From Mesostigma viride (taxonomy: Eukaryota > Streptophyta > Mesostigmatophyceae > Mesostigmatales > Mesostigmataceae), in NCBI GenBank assembly GCA_009746045.1, contig RPFO01000213.1:7124109-7188108 (forward strand): a stretch of 64,000 bases of DNA, written 5' to 3'. The translations under genes were made by a program, and so were the position numbers. Below the pieces are notes generated by a model that worked only from the letters and a program-made list of their open reading frames with translations, was not told the origin of the DNA and searched no databases. Of this stretch, positions 1 to 14,102 are shown piece by piece. Every line of letters starts with the position of its first letter. Within the stretch, counting starts at the first letter, position 1.

Positions 1-3000
1 TGCGTGTTCGCGTGTGTTCACATGCCTGTGTGTTTGCATGTTTGCGTGTGTTCACATGCCTGTGTGTTTGCGTGTTCGCGTGTGTTCACATGCCTGTGTG
101 TTTGCGTGTTCGCGTGTGTTCACATGCCTGTGTGTTTGCGTGTTCGCGTGTGTTCACATGCCTGTGTGTTTGCGTGTTCGCGTGTGTTCACATGCCTGTG
201 TGTTTGCGTGTTCGCGTGTGTTCACATGCCTGTGTGTTTGCATGTTCGCGTGTGTTCACATGCCTGTGTGTTTGCGTGTTCGCGTGTGTTCACATGCCTG
301 TGTGTTCGCATGTTCGCGTGTGTTCACATGCCTGTGTGTTTGCGTGTTCGCGTGTGTTCACATGCCTGTGTGTTTGCGTGTGTTCACATGCCTGTGTGTT
401 TGCGTGTGTTCACATGCCTGTGTGTTTGCATGTTTGCGTGTGTTCACATGCCTGTGTGTTTGCGTGTTCGCGTGTGTTCACATGCCTGTGTGTTTGCGTG
501 TTCACGTGTGTTCACATGCCTGTGTGTTTGCGTGTGTTCACATGCCTGTGTGTTTGCGTGTTCGCGTGTGTTCACATGCCTGTGTGTTTGCATGTTCGCG
601 TGTGTTCACATGCCTGTGTGTTTGCGTGTTCACGTGTGTTCACATGCCTGTGTGTTTGCGTGTTCGCGTGTGTTCACATGCCTGTGTGTTTGCGTGTTCA
701 CGTGTGTTCACATGCCTGTGTGTTTGCGTGTTCACGTGTGTTCACATGCCTGTGTGTTTGCGTGTTCGCGTGTGTTCACATGCCTGTGTGTTTGCGTGTT
801 CGCGTGTGTTCACATGCCTGTGTGTTTGCGTGTTCGCGTGTGTTCACATGCCTGTGTGTTTGCGTGTTCACGTGTGTTCACATGCCTGTGTGTTTGCGTG
901 TGTTCACATGCCTGTGTGTTTGCGTGTTTGCGTGTGTTCACATGCCTGTGTGTTTGCGTGTTCACGTGTGTTCACATGCCTGTGTGTTTGCGTGTGTTCA
1001 CATGCCTGTGTGTTTGCGTGTTTGCGTGTGTTCACATGCCTGTGTGTTTGCGTGTTCACGTGTGTTCACATGCCTGTGTGTTCGCGTGTGTTCACATGCC
1101 TGTGTGTTTGCGTGTTCACGTGTGTTCACATGCCTGTGTGTTTGCGTGTTCGCGTGTGTTCACATGCCTGTGTGTTTGCGTGTTCACGTGTGTTCACATG
1201 CCTGTGTGTTTGCGTGTTCACGTGTGTTCACATGCCTGTGTGTTTGCGTGTTCGCGTGTGTTCACATGCCTGTGTGTTTGCGTGTTCGCGTGTGTTCACA
1301 TGCCTGTGTGTTTGCGTGTTCGCGTGTGTTCACATGCCTGTGTGTTTGCGTGTTCACGTGTGTTCACATGCCTGTGTGTTTGCGTGTGTTCACATGCCTG
1401 TGTGTTTGCGTGTTTGCGTGTGTTCACATGCCTGTGTGTTTGCGTGTTCACGTGTGTTCACATGCCTGTGTGTTTGCGTGTGTTCACATGCCTGTGTGTT
1501 TGCGTGTTTGCGTGTGTTCACATGCCTGTGTGTTTGCATGTTCGCGTGTGTTCACATGCCTGTGTGTTTGCGTGTTCGCGTGTGTTCACATGCCTGTGTG
1601 TTTGCGTGTTCGCGTGTGTTCACATGCCTGTGTGTTTGCGTGTTCGCGTGTGTTCACATGCCTGTGTGTTTGCGTGTTCACGTGTGTTCACATGCCTGTG
1701 TGTTTGCGTGTGTTCACATGCCTGTGTGTTTGCGTGTTCACGTGTGTTCACATGCCTGTGTGTTTGCGTGTTCGCGTGTGTTCACATGCCTGTGTGTTTG
1801 CGTGTTCGCGTGTGTTCACATGCCTGTGTGTTTGCGTGTTCGCGTGTGTTCACATGCCTGTGTGTTTGCGTGTTCGCGTGTGTTCACATGCCTGTGTGTT
1901 TGCGTGTTCGCGTGTGTTCACATGCCTGTGTGTTTGTGTGTTCACGTGTGTTCACATGCCTGTGTGTTTGCGTGTTCGCGTGTGTTCACATGCCTGTGTG
2001 TTTGCGTGTTCGCGTGTGTTCACATGCCTGTGTGTTTGCGTGTTTGCGTGTGTTCACATGCCTGTGTGTTTGTGTGTTTGCGTGTGTTCACATGCCTGTG
2101 TGTTTGCGTGTTCGCGTGTGTTCACATGCCTGTGTGTTTGCGTGTTTGCGTGTGTTCACATGCCTGTGTGTTTGCGTGTTCGCGTGTGTTCACATGCCTG
2201 TGTGTTTGCGTGTTCGCGTGTGTTCACATGCCTGTGTGTTTGCGTGTTCGCGTGTGTTCACATGCCTGTGTGTTTGCGTGTTCACGTGTGTTCACATGCC
2301 TGTGTGTTTGCGTGTTTGCGTGTGTTCACATGCCTGTGTGTTTGCATGTTCGCGTGTGTTCACATGCCTGTGTGTTTGCGTGTTCGCGTGTGTTCACATG
2401 CCTGTGTGTTTGCGTGTTTGCGTGTGTTCACATGCCTGTGTGTTTGTGTGTTTGCGTGTGTTCACATGCCTGTGTGTTTGCGTGTTCGCGTGTGTTCACA
2501 TGCCTGTGTGTTTGCGTGTTTGCGTGTGTTCACATGCCTGTGTGTTCGCGTGTGTTCACATGCCTGTGTGTTTGCGTGTTTGCGTGTGTTCACATGCCTG
2601 TGTGTTTGCGTGTTCGCGTGTGTTCACATGCCTGTGTGTTTGCGTGTTCACGTGTGTTCACATGCCTGTGTGTTTGCGTGTTCGCGTGTGTTCACATGCC
2701 TGTGTGTTTGCGTGTGTTCACATGCCTGTGTGTTTGCGTGTTCGCGTGTGTTCACATGCCTGTGTGTTTGCGTGTTCGCGTGTGTTCACATGCCTGTGTG
2801 TTTGCGTGTTCGCGTGTGTTCACATGCCTGTGTGTTTGCGTGTTCGCGTGTGTTCACATGCCTGTGTGTTTGCGTGTTTGCGTGTGTTCACATGCCTGTG
2901 TGTTTGCGTGTTCGCGTGTGTTCACATGCCTGTGTGTTTGCATGTTCGCGTGTGTTCACATGCCTGTGTGTTTGTGTTCGCGTGTGTTCACATGCCTGTG

Positions 3001-6000
3001 TGTTTGCGTGTTCGCGTGTGTTCACATGCCTGTGTGTTTGCGTGTTCACGTGTGTTCACATGCCTGTGTGTTTGCGTGTTTGCGTGTGTTCACATGCCTG
3101 TGTGTTCGCGTGTTCACGTGTGTTCACATGCCTGTGTGTTTGCGTGTTCACGTGTGTTCACATGCCTGTGTGTTTGCGTGTTCGCGTGTGTTCACATGCC
3201 TGTGTGTTTGCGTGTTCGCGTGTGTTCACATGCCTGTGTGTTTGCGTGTTCGCGTGTGTTCACATGCCTGTGTGTTTGCGTGTTCACGTGTGTTCACATG
3301 CCTGTGTGTTTGCGTGTGTTCACATGCCTGTGTGTTTGCGTGTGTTCACATGCCTGTGTGTTTGCGTGTGTTCACATGCCTGTGTGTTTGCGTGTTCGCG
3401 TGTGTTCACATGCCTGTGTGTTTGCGTGTTTGCGTGTGTTCACATGCCTGTGTGTTTGCGTGTTCGCGTGTGTTCACATGCCTGTGTGTTTGCGTGTTTG
3501 CGTGTGTTCACATGCCTGTGTGTTTGCGTGTTCACGTGTGTTCACATGCCTGTGTGTTTGCGTGTTTGCGTGTGTTCACATGCCTGTGTGTTTGCGTGTT
3601 CGCGTGTGTTCACATGCCTGTGTGTTTGTGTGTTCGCGTGTGTTCACATGCCTGTGTGTTTGCGTGTTCGCGTGTGTTCACATGCCTGTGTGTTTGCGTG
3701 TTCGCGTGTGTTCACATGCCTGTGTGTTTGCGTGTTCGCGTGTGTTCACATGCCTGTGTGTTTGCGTGTTCACGTGTGTTCACATGCCTGTGTGTTTGCG
3801 TGTGTTCACATGCCTGTGTGTTTGCGTGTTCGCGTGTGTTCACATGCCTGTGTGTTTGCGTGTGTTCACATGCCTGTGTGTTTGCGTGTGTTCACATGCC
3901 TGTGTGTTTGCGTGTTCGCGTGTGTTCACATGCCTGTGTGTTTGCGTGTTCGCGTGTGTTCACATGCCTGTGTGTTTGCGTGTTCGCGTGTGTTCACATG
4001 CCTGTGTGTTTGCGTGTTCGCGTGTGTTCACATGCCTGTGTGTTTGCATGTTCGCGTGTGTTCACATGCCTGTGTGTTTGCGTGTTCGCGTGTGTTCACA
4101 TGCCTGTGTGTTTGCGTGTTCGCGTGTGTTCACATGCCTGTGTGTTTGCATGTTCGCGTGTGTTCACATGCCTGTGTGTTTGCGTGTTCGCGTGTGTTCA
4201 CATGCCTGTGTGTTTGCATGTTCGCGTGTGTTCACATGCCTGTGTGTTTGCGTGTTTGCGTGTGTTCACATGCCTGTGTGTTTGCGTGTTCGCGTGTGTT
4301 CACATGCCTGTGTGTTTGCGTGTTCGCGTGTGTTCACATGCCTGTGTGTTTGCGTGTTCGCGTGTGTTCACATGCCTGTGTGTTTGCGTGTTCACGTGTG
4401 TTCACATGCCTGTGTGTTTGCGTGTTTGCGTGTGTTCACATGCCTGTGTGTTTGCGTGTTCGCGTGTGTTCACATGCCTGTGTGTTTGCATGTTCGCGTG
4501 TGTTCACATGCCTGTGTGTTTGCGTGTTCGCGTGTGTTCACATGCCTGTGTGTTTGCGTGTTCACGTGTGTTCACATGCCTGTGTGTTTGCGTGTTCGCG
4601 TGTGTTCACATGCCTGTGTGTTTGCGTGTTCGCGTGTGTTCACATGCCTGTGTGTTTGCGTGTTCGCGTGTGTTCACATGCCTGTGTGTTCGCGTGTTCA
4701 CGTGTGTTCACATGCCTGTGTGTTTGCGTGTGTTCACATGCCTGTGTGTTTGCGTGTGTTCACATGCCTGTGTGTTTGCGTGTTCGCGTGTGTTCACATG
4801 CCTGTGTGTTTGCGTGTTCGCGTGTGTTCACATGCCTGTGTGTTTGCGTGTTCGCGTGTGTTCACATGCCTGTGTGTTTGCGTGTGTTCACATGCCTGTG
4901 TGTTTGCGTGTTCGCGTGTGTTCACATGCCTGTGTGTTTGCGTGTGTTCACATGCCTGTGTGTTTGCGTGTGTTCACATGCCTGTGTGTTTGCGTGTGTT
5001 CACATGCCTGTGTGTTTGCGTGTGTTCACATGCCTGTGTGTTCACGTGTGTTCACATGCCTGTGTGTTTGCGTGTTCGCGTGTGTTCACATGCCTGTGTG
5101 TTTGTGTGTTCGCGTGTGTTCACATGCCTGTGTGTTTGCGTGTTCGCGTGTGTTCACATGCCTGTGTGTTCGCGTGTTCGCGTGTGTTCACATGCCTGTG
5201 TGTTTGCGTGTTCACGTGTGTTCACATGCCTGTGTGTTTGCGTGTTCGCGTGTGTTCACATGCCTGTGTGTTTGCGTGTTCGCGTGTGTTCACATGCCTG
5301 TGTGTTTGCGTGTTCACGTGTGTTCACATGCCTGTGTGTTTGCGTGTTCGCGTGTGTTCACATGCCTGTGTGTTTGCGTGTTCGCGTGTGTTCACATGCC
5401 TGTGTGTTTGCATGTTCGCGTGTGTTCACATGCCTGTGTGTTTGCGTGTTCGCGTGTGTTCACATGCCTGTGTGTTTGCGTGTTCGCGTGTGTTCACATG
5501 CCTGTGTGTTTGCGTGTTCGCGTGTGTTCACATGCCTGTGTGTTTGCGTGTTCACGTGTGTTCACATGCCTGTGTGTTTGCGTGTGTTCACATGCCTGTG
5601 TGTTTGCGTGTTCACGTGTGTTCACATGCCTGTGTGTTTGCGTGTTCGCGTGTGTTCACATGCCTGTGTGTTTGCGTGTTCGCGTGTGTTCACATGCCTG
5701 TGTGTTTGCGTGTTCGCGTGTGTTCACATGCCTGTGTGTTTGCGTGTTCGCGTGTGTTCACATGCCTGTGTGTTTGCGTGTTCGCGTGTGTTCACATGCC
5801 TGTGTGTTTGCGTGTTCGCGTGTGTTCACATGCCTGTGTGTTTGTGTGTTCACGTGTGTTCACATGCCTGTGTGTTTGCGTGTTCGCGTGTGTTCACATG
5901 CCTGTGTGTTTGCGTGTTCGCGTGTGTTCACATGCCTGTGTGTTTGCGTGTTTGCGTGTGTTCACATGCCTGTGTGTTTGTGTGTTTGCGTGTGTTCACA

Positions 6001-9000
6001 TGCCTGTGTGTTTGCGTGTTCGCGTGTGTTCACATGCCTGTGTGTTTGCGTGTTTGCGTGTGTTCACATGCCTGTGTGTTTGCGTGTTCGCGTGTGTTCA
6101 CATGCCTGTGTGTTTGCGTGTTCGCGTGTGTTCACATGCCTGTGTGTTTGCGTGTTCGCGTGTGTTCACATGCCTGTGTGTTTGCGTGTTCACGTGTGTT
6201 CACATGCCTGTGTGTTTGCGTGTTTGCGTGTGTTCACATGCCTGTGTGTTTGCGTGTTCGCGTGTGTTCACATGCCTGTGTGTTTGCATGTTCGCGTGTG
6301 TTCACATGCCTGTGTGTTTGCGTGTTCGCGTGTGTTCACATGCCTGTGTGTTTGCGTGTTCGCGTGTGTTCACATGCCTGTGTGTTTGCATGTTCGCGTG
6401 TGTTCACATGCCTGTGTGTTTGCGTGTTCGCGTGTGTTCACATGCCTGTGTGTTTGCGTGTTTGCGTGTGTTCACATGCCTGTGTGTTTGTGTGTTTGCG
6501 TGTGTTCACATGCCTGTGTGTTTGCGTGTTCGCGTGTGTTCACATGCCTGTGTGTTTGCGTGTTTGCGTGTGTTCACATGCCTGTGTGTTCGCGTGTGTT
6601 CACATGCCTGTGTGTTTGCGTGTTTGCGTGTGTTCACATGCCTGTGTGTTTGCGTGTTCGCGTGTGTTCACATGCCTGTGTGTTTGCGTGTTCACGTGTG
6701 TTCACATGCCTGTGTGTTTGCGTGTTTGCGTGTGTTCACATGCCTGTGTGTTTGCGTGTTCGCGTGTGTTCACATGCCTGTGTGTTTGCGTGTGTTCACA
6801 TGCCTGTGTGTTTGCGTGTTCGCGTGTGTTCACATGCCTGTGTGTTTGCGTGTTCGCGTGTGTTCACATGCCTGTGTGTTTGCGTGTTCGCGTGTGTTCA
6901 CATGCCTGTGTGTTTGTGTGTTCGCGTGTGTTCACATGCCTGTGTGTTTGCGTGTTCGCGTGTGTTCACATGCCTGTGTGTTTGCATGTTCGCGTGTGTT
7001 CACATGCCTGTGTGTTTTTGTGTTCGCGTGTGTTCACATGCCTGTGTGTTTGCGTGTTCGCGTGTGTTCACATGCCTGTGTGTTTGCGTGTTCACGTGTG
7101 TTCACATGCCTGTGTGTTTGCGTGTTTGCGTGTGTTCACATGCCTGTGTGTTTGCGTGTTCGCGTGTGTTCACATGCCTGTGTGTTTGCATGTTCGCGTG
7201 TGTTCACATGCCTGTGTGTTTTTGTGTTCGCGTGTGTTCACATGCCTGTGTGTTTGCATGTTCGCGTGTGTTCACATGCCTGTGTGTTTGCGTGTTCACG
7301 TGTGTTCACATGCCTGTGTGTTTGCGTGTTTGCGTGTGTTCACATGCCTGTGTGTTTGCGTGTTCGCGTGTGTTCACATGCCTGTGTGTTTGCGTGTTCG
7401 CGTGTGTTCACATGCCTGTGTGTTTGCGTGTTCGCGTGTGTTCACATGCCTGTGTGTTTGCGTGTTCGCGTGTGTTCACATGCCTGTGTGTTTGCGTGTT
7501 CGCGTGTGTTCACATGCCTGTGTGTTTGCGTGTTCGCGTGTGTTCACATGCCAGTGTGTTTGCATGTTTGCGTGTGTTCACATGCCTGTGTGTTTGCGTG
7601 TTCGCGTGTGTTCACATGCCAGTGTGTTTGCGTGTTCGCGTGTGTTCACATGCCTGTGTGTTTGCGTGTTCGCGTGTGTTCACATGCCTGTGTGTTTGCG
7701 TGTTCGCGTGTGTTCACATGCCTGTGTGTTTGCGTGTTCGCGTGTGTTCACATGCCTGTGTGTTTGCGTGTTCACGTGTGTTCACATGCCTGTGTGTTTG
7801 CGTGTGTTCACATGCCTGTGTGTTTGCGTGTTCGCGTGTGTTCACATGCCTGTGTGTTTGCGTGTGTTCACATGCCTGTGTGTTCGCGTGTTTGCGTGTG
7901 TTCACATGCCTGTGTGTTTGCATGTTCGCGTGTGTTCACATGCCTGTGTGTTTGCGTGTTCGCGTGTGTTCACATGCCTGTGTGTTTGCGTGTTCGCGTG
8001 TGTTCACATGCCTGTGTGTTTGCGTGTTCGCGTGTGTTCACATGCCTGTGTGTTCGCGTGTTCACGTGTGTTCACATGCCTGTGTGTTTGCGTGTGTTCA
8101 CATGCCTGTGTGTTTGCGTGTTCGCGTGTGTTCACATGCCTGTGTGTTTGCGTGTTCGCGTGTGTTCACATGCCTGTGTGTTTGCGTGTTCACGTGTGTT
8201 CACATGCCTGTGTGTTTGTGTGTTCACGTGTGTTCACATGCCTGTGTGTTTGCGTGTGTTCACATGCCTGTGTGTTTGCGTGTTCGCGTGTGTTCACATG
8301 CCTGTGTGTTTGCGTGTTCACGTGTGTTCACATGCCTGTGTGTTTGTGTGTTCACGTGTGTTCACATGCCTGTGTGTTCGCGTGTGTTCACATGCCTGTG
8401 TGTTTGCGTGTTCACGTGTGTTCACATGCCTGTGTGTTTGCGTGTTCGCGTGTGTTCACATGCCAGCGTGTTTGCGTGTTCGCGTGTGTTCACATGCCTG
8501 TGTGTTTGCGTGTTCGCGTGTGTTCACATGCCTGTGTGTTTGCATGTTCGCGTGTGTTCACATGCCTGTGTGTTTGCGTGTTCGCGTGTGTTCACATGCC
8601 TGTGTGTTTGCGTGTTCACGTGTGTTCACATGCCTGTGTGTTTGCGTGTTCGCGTGTGTTCACATGCCTGTGTGTTTGCGTGTTCGCGTGTGTTCACATG
8701 CCTGTGTGTTTGCGTGTTCGCGTGTGTTCACATGCCTGTGTGTTTGCGTGTTCGCGTGTGTTCACATGCCTGTGTGTTTGCGTGTTCGCGTGTGTTCACA
8801 TGCCTGTGTGTTTGCGTGTTCACGTGTGTTCACATGCCTGTGTGTTTGCGTGTGTTCACGTGTGTTCACATGCCTGTGTGTTTGCGTGTTCGCGTGTGTT
8901 CACATGCCTGTGTGTTTGCATGTTCGCGTGTGTTCACATGCCTGTGTGTTTGCGTGTTCGCGTGTGTTCACATGCCTGTGTGTTTGCGTGTTCGCGTGTG

Positions 9001-10619
9001 TTCACATGCCTGTGTGTTTGCGTGTGTTCACATGCCTGTGTGTTCGCGTGTTTGCGTGTGTTCACATGCCTGTGTGTTTGCATGTTCGCGTGTGTTCACA
9101 TGCCTGTGTGTTTGCGTGTTCGCGTGTGTTCACATGCCTGTGTGTTTGCGTGTTCGCGTGTGTTCACATGCCTGTGTGTTTGCGTGTTCGCGTGTGTTCA
9201 CATGCCTGTGTGTTCGCGTGTGTTCACATGCCTGTGTGTTTGCGTGTTCACGTGTGTTCACATGCCTGTGTGTTTGCGTGTTCGCGTGTGTTCACATGCC
9301 TGTGTGTTTGCGTGTTCGCGTGTGTTCACATGCCTGTGTGTTTGCGTGTTCGCGTGTGTTCACATGCCTGTGTGTTTGCGTGTTCGCGTGTGTTCACATG
9401 CCTGTGTGTTTGCGTGTTCGCGTGTGTTCACATGCCTGTGTGTTTGCATGTTCGCGTGTGTTCACATGCCTGTGTGTTTGCGTGTTCGCGTGTGTTCACA
9501 TGCCTGTGTGTTTGTGTGTTTGCGTGTGTTCACATGCCTGTTTGTTTGTGTGTTCGCGTGTGTTCACATGCCTGTGTGTTCGCGTGTGTTCACATGCCTG
9601 TGTGTTTGCGTGTTTGCGTGTGTTCACATGCCTGTGTGTTTGCGTGTTCGCGTGTGTTCACATGCCTGTGTGTTTGCGTGTTCGCGTGTGTTCACATGCC
9701 TGTGTGTTTGCGTGTTCGCGTGTGTTCACATGCCTGTGTGTTTGCGTGTTCGCGTGTGTTCACATGCCTGTGTGTTCGCGTGTGTTCACATGCCTGTGTG
9801 TTTGCGTGTTCACGTGTGTTCACATGCCTGTGTGTTTGCGTGTTCGCGTGTGTTCACATGCCTGTGTGTTTGCATGTTTGCGTGTGTTCACATGCCAGTG
9901 TGTTTGCGTGTTTGCGTGTGTTCACATGCCTGTGTGTTCGCGTGTTCGCGTGTGTTCACATGCCTGTGTGTTTGCGTGTTCGCGTGTGTTCACATGCCTG
10001 TGTGTTTGCGTGTGTTCACATGCCTGTGTGTTTGCGTGTTCGCGTGTGTTCACATGCCTGTGTGTTTGTGTGTTCGCGTGTGTTCACATGCCTGTGTGTT
10101 TGCGTGTTCGCGTGTGTTCACATGCCTGTGTGTTTGCGTGTTTGCGTGTGTTCACATGCCTGTGTGTTTGCGTGTTCGCGTGTGTTCACATGCCTGTGTG
10201 TTTGCGTGTTCGCGTGTGTTCACATGCCTGTGTGTTTGCGTGTTCGCGTGTGTTCACATGCCTGTGTGTTTGCATGTTCGCGTGTGTTCACATGCCTGTG
10301 TGTTTGTGTGTTCGCGTGTGTTCACATGCCTGTGTGTTCGCGTGTTCGCGTGTGTTCACATGCCTGTGTGTTTGCATGTTCGCGTGTGTTCACATGCCTG
10401 TGTGTTTGCGTGTTCGCGTGTGTTCACATGCCTGTGTGTTTGCGTGTTCGCGTGTGTTCACATGCCTGTGTGTTTGCATGTTCGCGTGTGTTCACATGCC
10501 TGTGTGTTTGCATGTTCGCGTGTGTTCACATGCCAGTGTGTTTGCATGTTCGCGTGTGTTCACATGCCTGTGTGTTTGCATGTTCGCGTGTGTTCACATG
10601 CCTGTGTGTTTGCATGTTC
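1..10619. repeat. 10.6-kb GT-rich minisatellite (34-bp and 26-bp units)
   Basis: The array starts before the window and ends sharply near 10619. The main unit is 34 bp (TGTGTTCACATGCC, then TGTGTGTTTGCG, then TGTTCGCG). A 26-bp variant lacks the 8-bp TGTTCGCG block. Point variants (GCG/GCA, TTCGCG/TTCACG/TTTGCG) are scattered and mixed. The plus strand has no stop codon in any frame because the unit contains no TAA, TAG or TGA, and because 34 and 26 bp both rotate the frame. The resulting Cys/Val/His-rich peptides are the same in all three frames, so I read them as a by-product and not as a protein. Long alternating purine-pyrimidine runs (CGCGTGTG, CACATG) could adopt Z-DNA. The array could be subtelomeric or centromeric; the sequence does not decide. 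Confidence 0.97.
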
Positions 10620-12349
10620 GTAGGTTGCCCGCATTGTGCCCACAGCGTGGGGGTCACACAGCCGCGCGCTTTAGCGCCCATCATACCACACTTGTTGTAG
10701 GCTTGGCTTCGTTGACCCCTATTTTCGGCCATGGCGCTCAATACTTCTTCTTTCTTTCTTGTGTCTTGGTTCTTAGGTGGGCCCCGTGCCTTACGCACTG
10801 GTCATGGGTGGGTTGGGCTGCATGGCATGCTACCTATGTAGATTCACCTCCTGCTGCTACCTATGTATTTTCACCTACTAGATTCACCTCCTATGGCCTG
10901 CCTGTTATGTACAGTCACCTCTTGTCCTGCCCTGCGGTTCCTTCCTCTGGCCCTACTCATCACGCACGTGCACGCTGACGTACATGTGGTTATTCCGTGG
11001 TTGTGCCTCCCCCTTTCGGCGGAATATACTCCTGCGACCACCCTGGCTGACTATGCTCTCGCCCGTGGTTGCCAGGTCGGCCGATGCCGGTCGTAAGGTG
11101 AGGTGATGATCGATGCGAAAGGTATCCCCACGCAGTCCATGTGGCCGTAGCAGCCGGCTGTTTGGTTGTTCTCTGTATGGATGTTATTTAATTAATTGAT
11201 CGTTTGGCATTAGCTATGGATTAAAGTTTGCTTTAGTTGGAATGCTAGTAAATAGGTTCTGCCACAATTTTTCTATCTGTTGGTGGGTCGGATGGAGCTA
11301 CTTTAGGGTTGCTTGCTCAGCAGACCAGTGTTTTTGCTAAGGCACCGGTTCCAGTATTCTCCCGGTAATTACCTGTGCCCCTCCGGCCGACCGGTCAGCC
11401 CCCCCCGGCCGACCGGTATGCTATATGCCAAGCAGGAACCCCCCCCCTCGTTTGACCGGTAATGCTGTGTTCAGAGCAGGAACACCCCCCCGTTCGACCA
11501 GTATAAACCATTGTGACTTGTCCGGGCTGCCCTGGTCGACCGGGAAGCTTTAAATGCCTGGCGGGGTTCCCCGGTTTCCCCGTCAGACGGAACCGGTGCT
11601 GATGATACTGACTAGAACACAATATCAAGTTTGATTAGTAAATGTTGACTATTCCCGGCATTTACAAATAGTGTGCACATTGCTGCCGTGCTACCACCTC
11701 CACGGAATGTAAACGCCGACATGGCAGAGCCCTGCTGAATGCCCGACAAGAACCAGGGCGCCAGGGAATGAAACTGGCGACGGTCCGATCGCAGCTACAA
11801 CGTACCTTACTGATCAACATAAAAAGTAGTGCGTTACCCTCAGATGCAGTATTTTAAAAATGATCATGGACAACGGCTCGATTCCTCGTCAAGGCTAGGC
11901 GATTTTACACGAACATGGCTCGCTCGCAACTCACGTACAATATTACTGGTGTGAGCACTGAGCTGCCTCTGTTGAGGCGTCAAGCATCGAGGCTCTCGAG
12001 TTGAGTTGTACGGAGCCTGGGCGTTTCAACTTCAAACTGGGTGCTTGTGTAAATCGATGTTCCGTGCCCTAGTAACAAAAGGCGTGGCGCAATGCAGCTT
12101 TGACCCTACAGGGAATGGTTCAGACTCGGCACTCAGCAGTCAGCACTCAGCAGCACCCAGCCATCAGCAAGTCCAGTCTGTCCATGCGTGGTGGACTCAA
12201 GCGGGTAACAAATGCGCTGCAACACAATGCGAAGGTGTTAAGCCGCAAAACGAATTAAACGATCTATGAAGTTCATGGCAGTTGAGCCAGCTGACTTTTT
12301 TTGCGTGTTTTCTGATCCTACATTTTATAGTGCGCTAGAGAAGTAAATC
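10620..12349. other. Non-coding stretch with C-rich imperfect repeats
   Basis: I see no supported gene. 11340-11590 contains imperfect repeats built around GACCGGT and C7-C8 runs, for example CGGCCGACCGGT at two places and GGAAC followed by poly-C and a TTTGACC/TTCGACC block. The rest is unique sequence of balanced composition. Confidence 0.5.
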
Positions 12350-12855
12350 ATGGCGAGGAAGAAAGAGCCCCCGATTACCCCGGGCTTCAACTTCAAAGAC
12401 CATTTCGCACGAGGTGGGTGGCATTTTAACCTTGGCCTCACAGTGCGAGCGGTCGGCCGGCTTTGGGCACGGTCGTTCCAGACGTCCAGGCACAGGCAGG
12501 CAGCGAATTAGAAGGGGACAACACTGATAAGACGAATGTGGATGACGGTGCCGTAGAGGAGGGCGATGCAGGTGGCTCAGCGCACGCACAGCCTGAAATC
12601 CATGGCGGTGATGTTCCGGAGCAGGCCATGTCGGAGCAGGTTTCGAATCCGGTTGTTGACAAGCAGCCTGTGTCGACAACCGGCGATCCGGGTGGCAGTG
12701 GTTCCGTGCAGGCTGCCAAGCAGAAGGCTGCAGTTCCGTCTGCTCCAACACCTCTACACTGCCTACCGGCACTGCGTACTATGTTTTGTAACCTCCTATT
12801 GCTACCATGCATGCATGTATGCATGCTAAGTCATCATCGTCGCGTGTCTTATTAG
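12350..12855 (+). CDS. Possible exon pair of an unknown acidic protein
   Basis: An ATG at 12350 opens a short reading frame beginning MARKKEPPITPGFNFKDHF. It is followed in another frame from about 12444 by a Gln/Asp/Gly/Val-rich stretch (QAQAGSELEGDN and onward) that stays open to 12855. Joining them needs either a very short intron (about 26-30 bp, GTGGGT to CTCACAG) or a one-base indel, so the model is weak. I do not recognise a family. The composition resembles a low-complexity linker. It could be part of a decayed transposon gene or no gene at all. Confidence 0.25.
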
Positions 12856-13604
12856 GGCTGCGTATACCAAGGCTATGTGAATCAGGGCACAAGCAGCCCA
12901 CTAGGGGCCTATGGCAAGGCTCCAGATTTTAGGATAAATTATATAACTGTGTAAGAAATCGTGTTGGGATTTTGTTTTCAAAAAAGAAAAATCGCCACCA
13001 TGCGAGCCCCCCCCGGACCCCCCCCCCCACGGCCTTGGCTGCTTCGCAGGCTCAGCCGGGACCCCTACCGAAACTTACTGGAACCTTCCCACCCCTAAGC
13101 AAAAGCACTGCAGCAGACGATGATATTCTAGATCGTGCAACTATGATCCGTCTCCAGTGCAGCCGCTAGACCTGTGCGGTTACGAAGTAGCTTGATTTGG
13201 AACCTAGACGTTGGTGGCAATGGCCCTGCATTAGTGCTGGCCCGGTACACGCTCTTGACACTTCACCTTCGCATCTAGCCTGAAAGGATGTGGCCACTGT
13301 TGTTTCCCGTGTGTGAGCCTGTGTGGTTTGTGCCAGTTTGTGTGGCCATGTGCGGCCTGTGTGGACTGATCGGGTCTGCCATGGGCTGTGTTGTTTGTCA
13401 GGCCACACGCAGACGCCGAATGCCTTTTCTGCAGCCCTCTCCCCTTTCCACCCCACCCCCCCCGGCCCTTATACCCCCCTGCCTCCCCCCTTCATGTCCT
13501 CATTCCACCCCTACATTCCAGTTTTTCTTGCACCTCGCCGCACACAAGTAACAGCTGTTTGCCAGCACTGACTGACCACATACGCTCACCACGTGGCCAC
13601 ACAC
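12856..13604. other. Stretch without a recognised gene
   Basis: Contains poly-C runs near 13010-13030 and 13450-13480 and no reading frame with gene-like composition. It leads directly into the microsatellite chain. Confidence 0.4.
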
Positions 13605-13919
<315 letters not shown>

Positions 13920-13920
<1 letters not shown>

Positions 13921-14102
13921 ACCAACCAACCAACCAACCAACCAACCAACCAACCAACCAACCAACCAACCAACCAACCAACCAACCAACCAACCAACCA
14001 ACCAACCAACCAACCAACCAACCAACCAACCAACCAACCAACCAACCAACCAACCAACCAACCAACCAACCAACCAACCAACCAACCAACCAACCAACCA
14101 AC
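13920..14102. repeat. (CCAA)n tetranucleotide repeat
   Basis: About 45 perfect tandem copies of CCAA. The 4-bp period keeps all frames open on some strands (Pro-Thr-Asn-Gln or Gly-Trp-Leu-Val strings), so apparent ORFs here are artefacts. Confidence 0.97.

Noticed and set aside
1..10619. CRISPR array
   Set aside because: Units are directly adjacent with no unique spacers, and the genome is eukaryotic.
4..10978. Three overlapping ORFs of about 3,540-3,650 codons
   Set aside because: All three frames give the same Cys/Val/His-rich peptide cycle; this is translation of a stop-free satellite.
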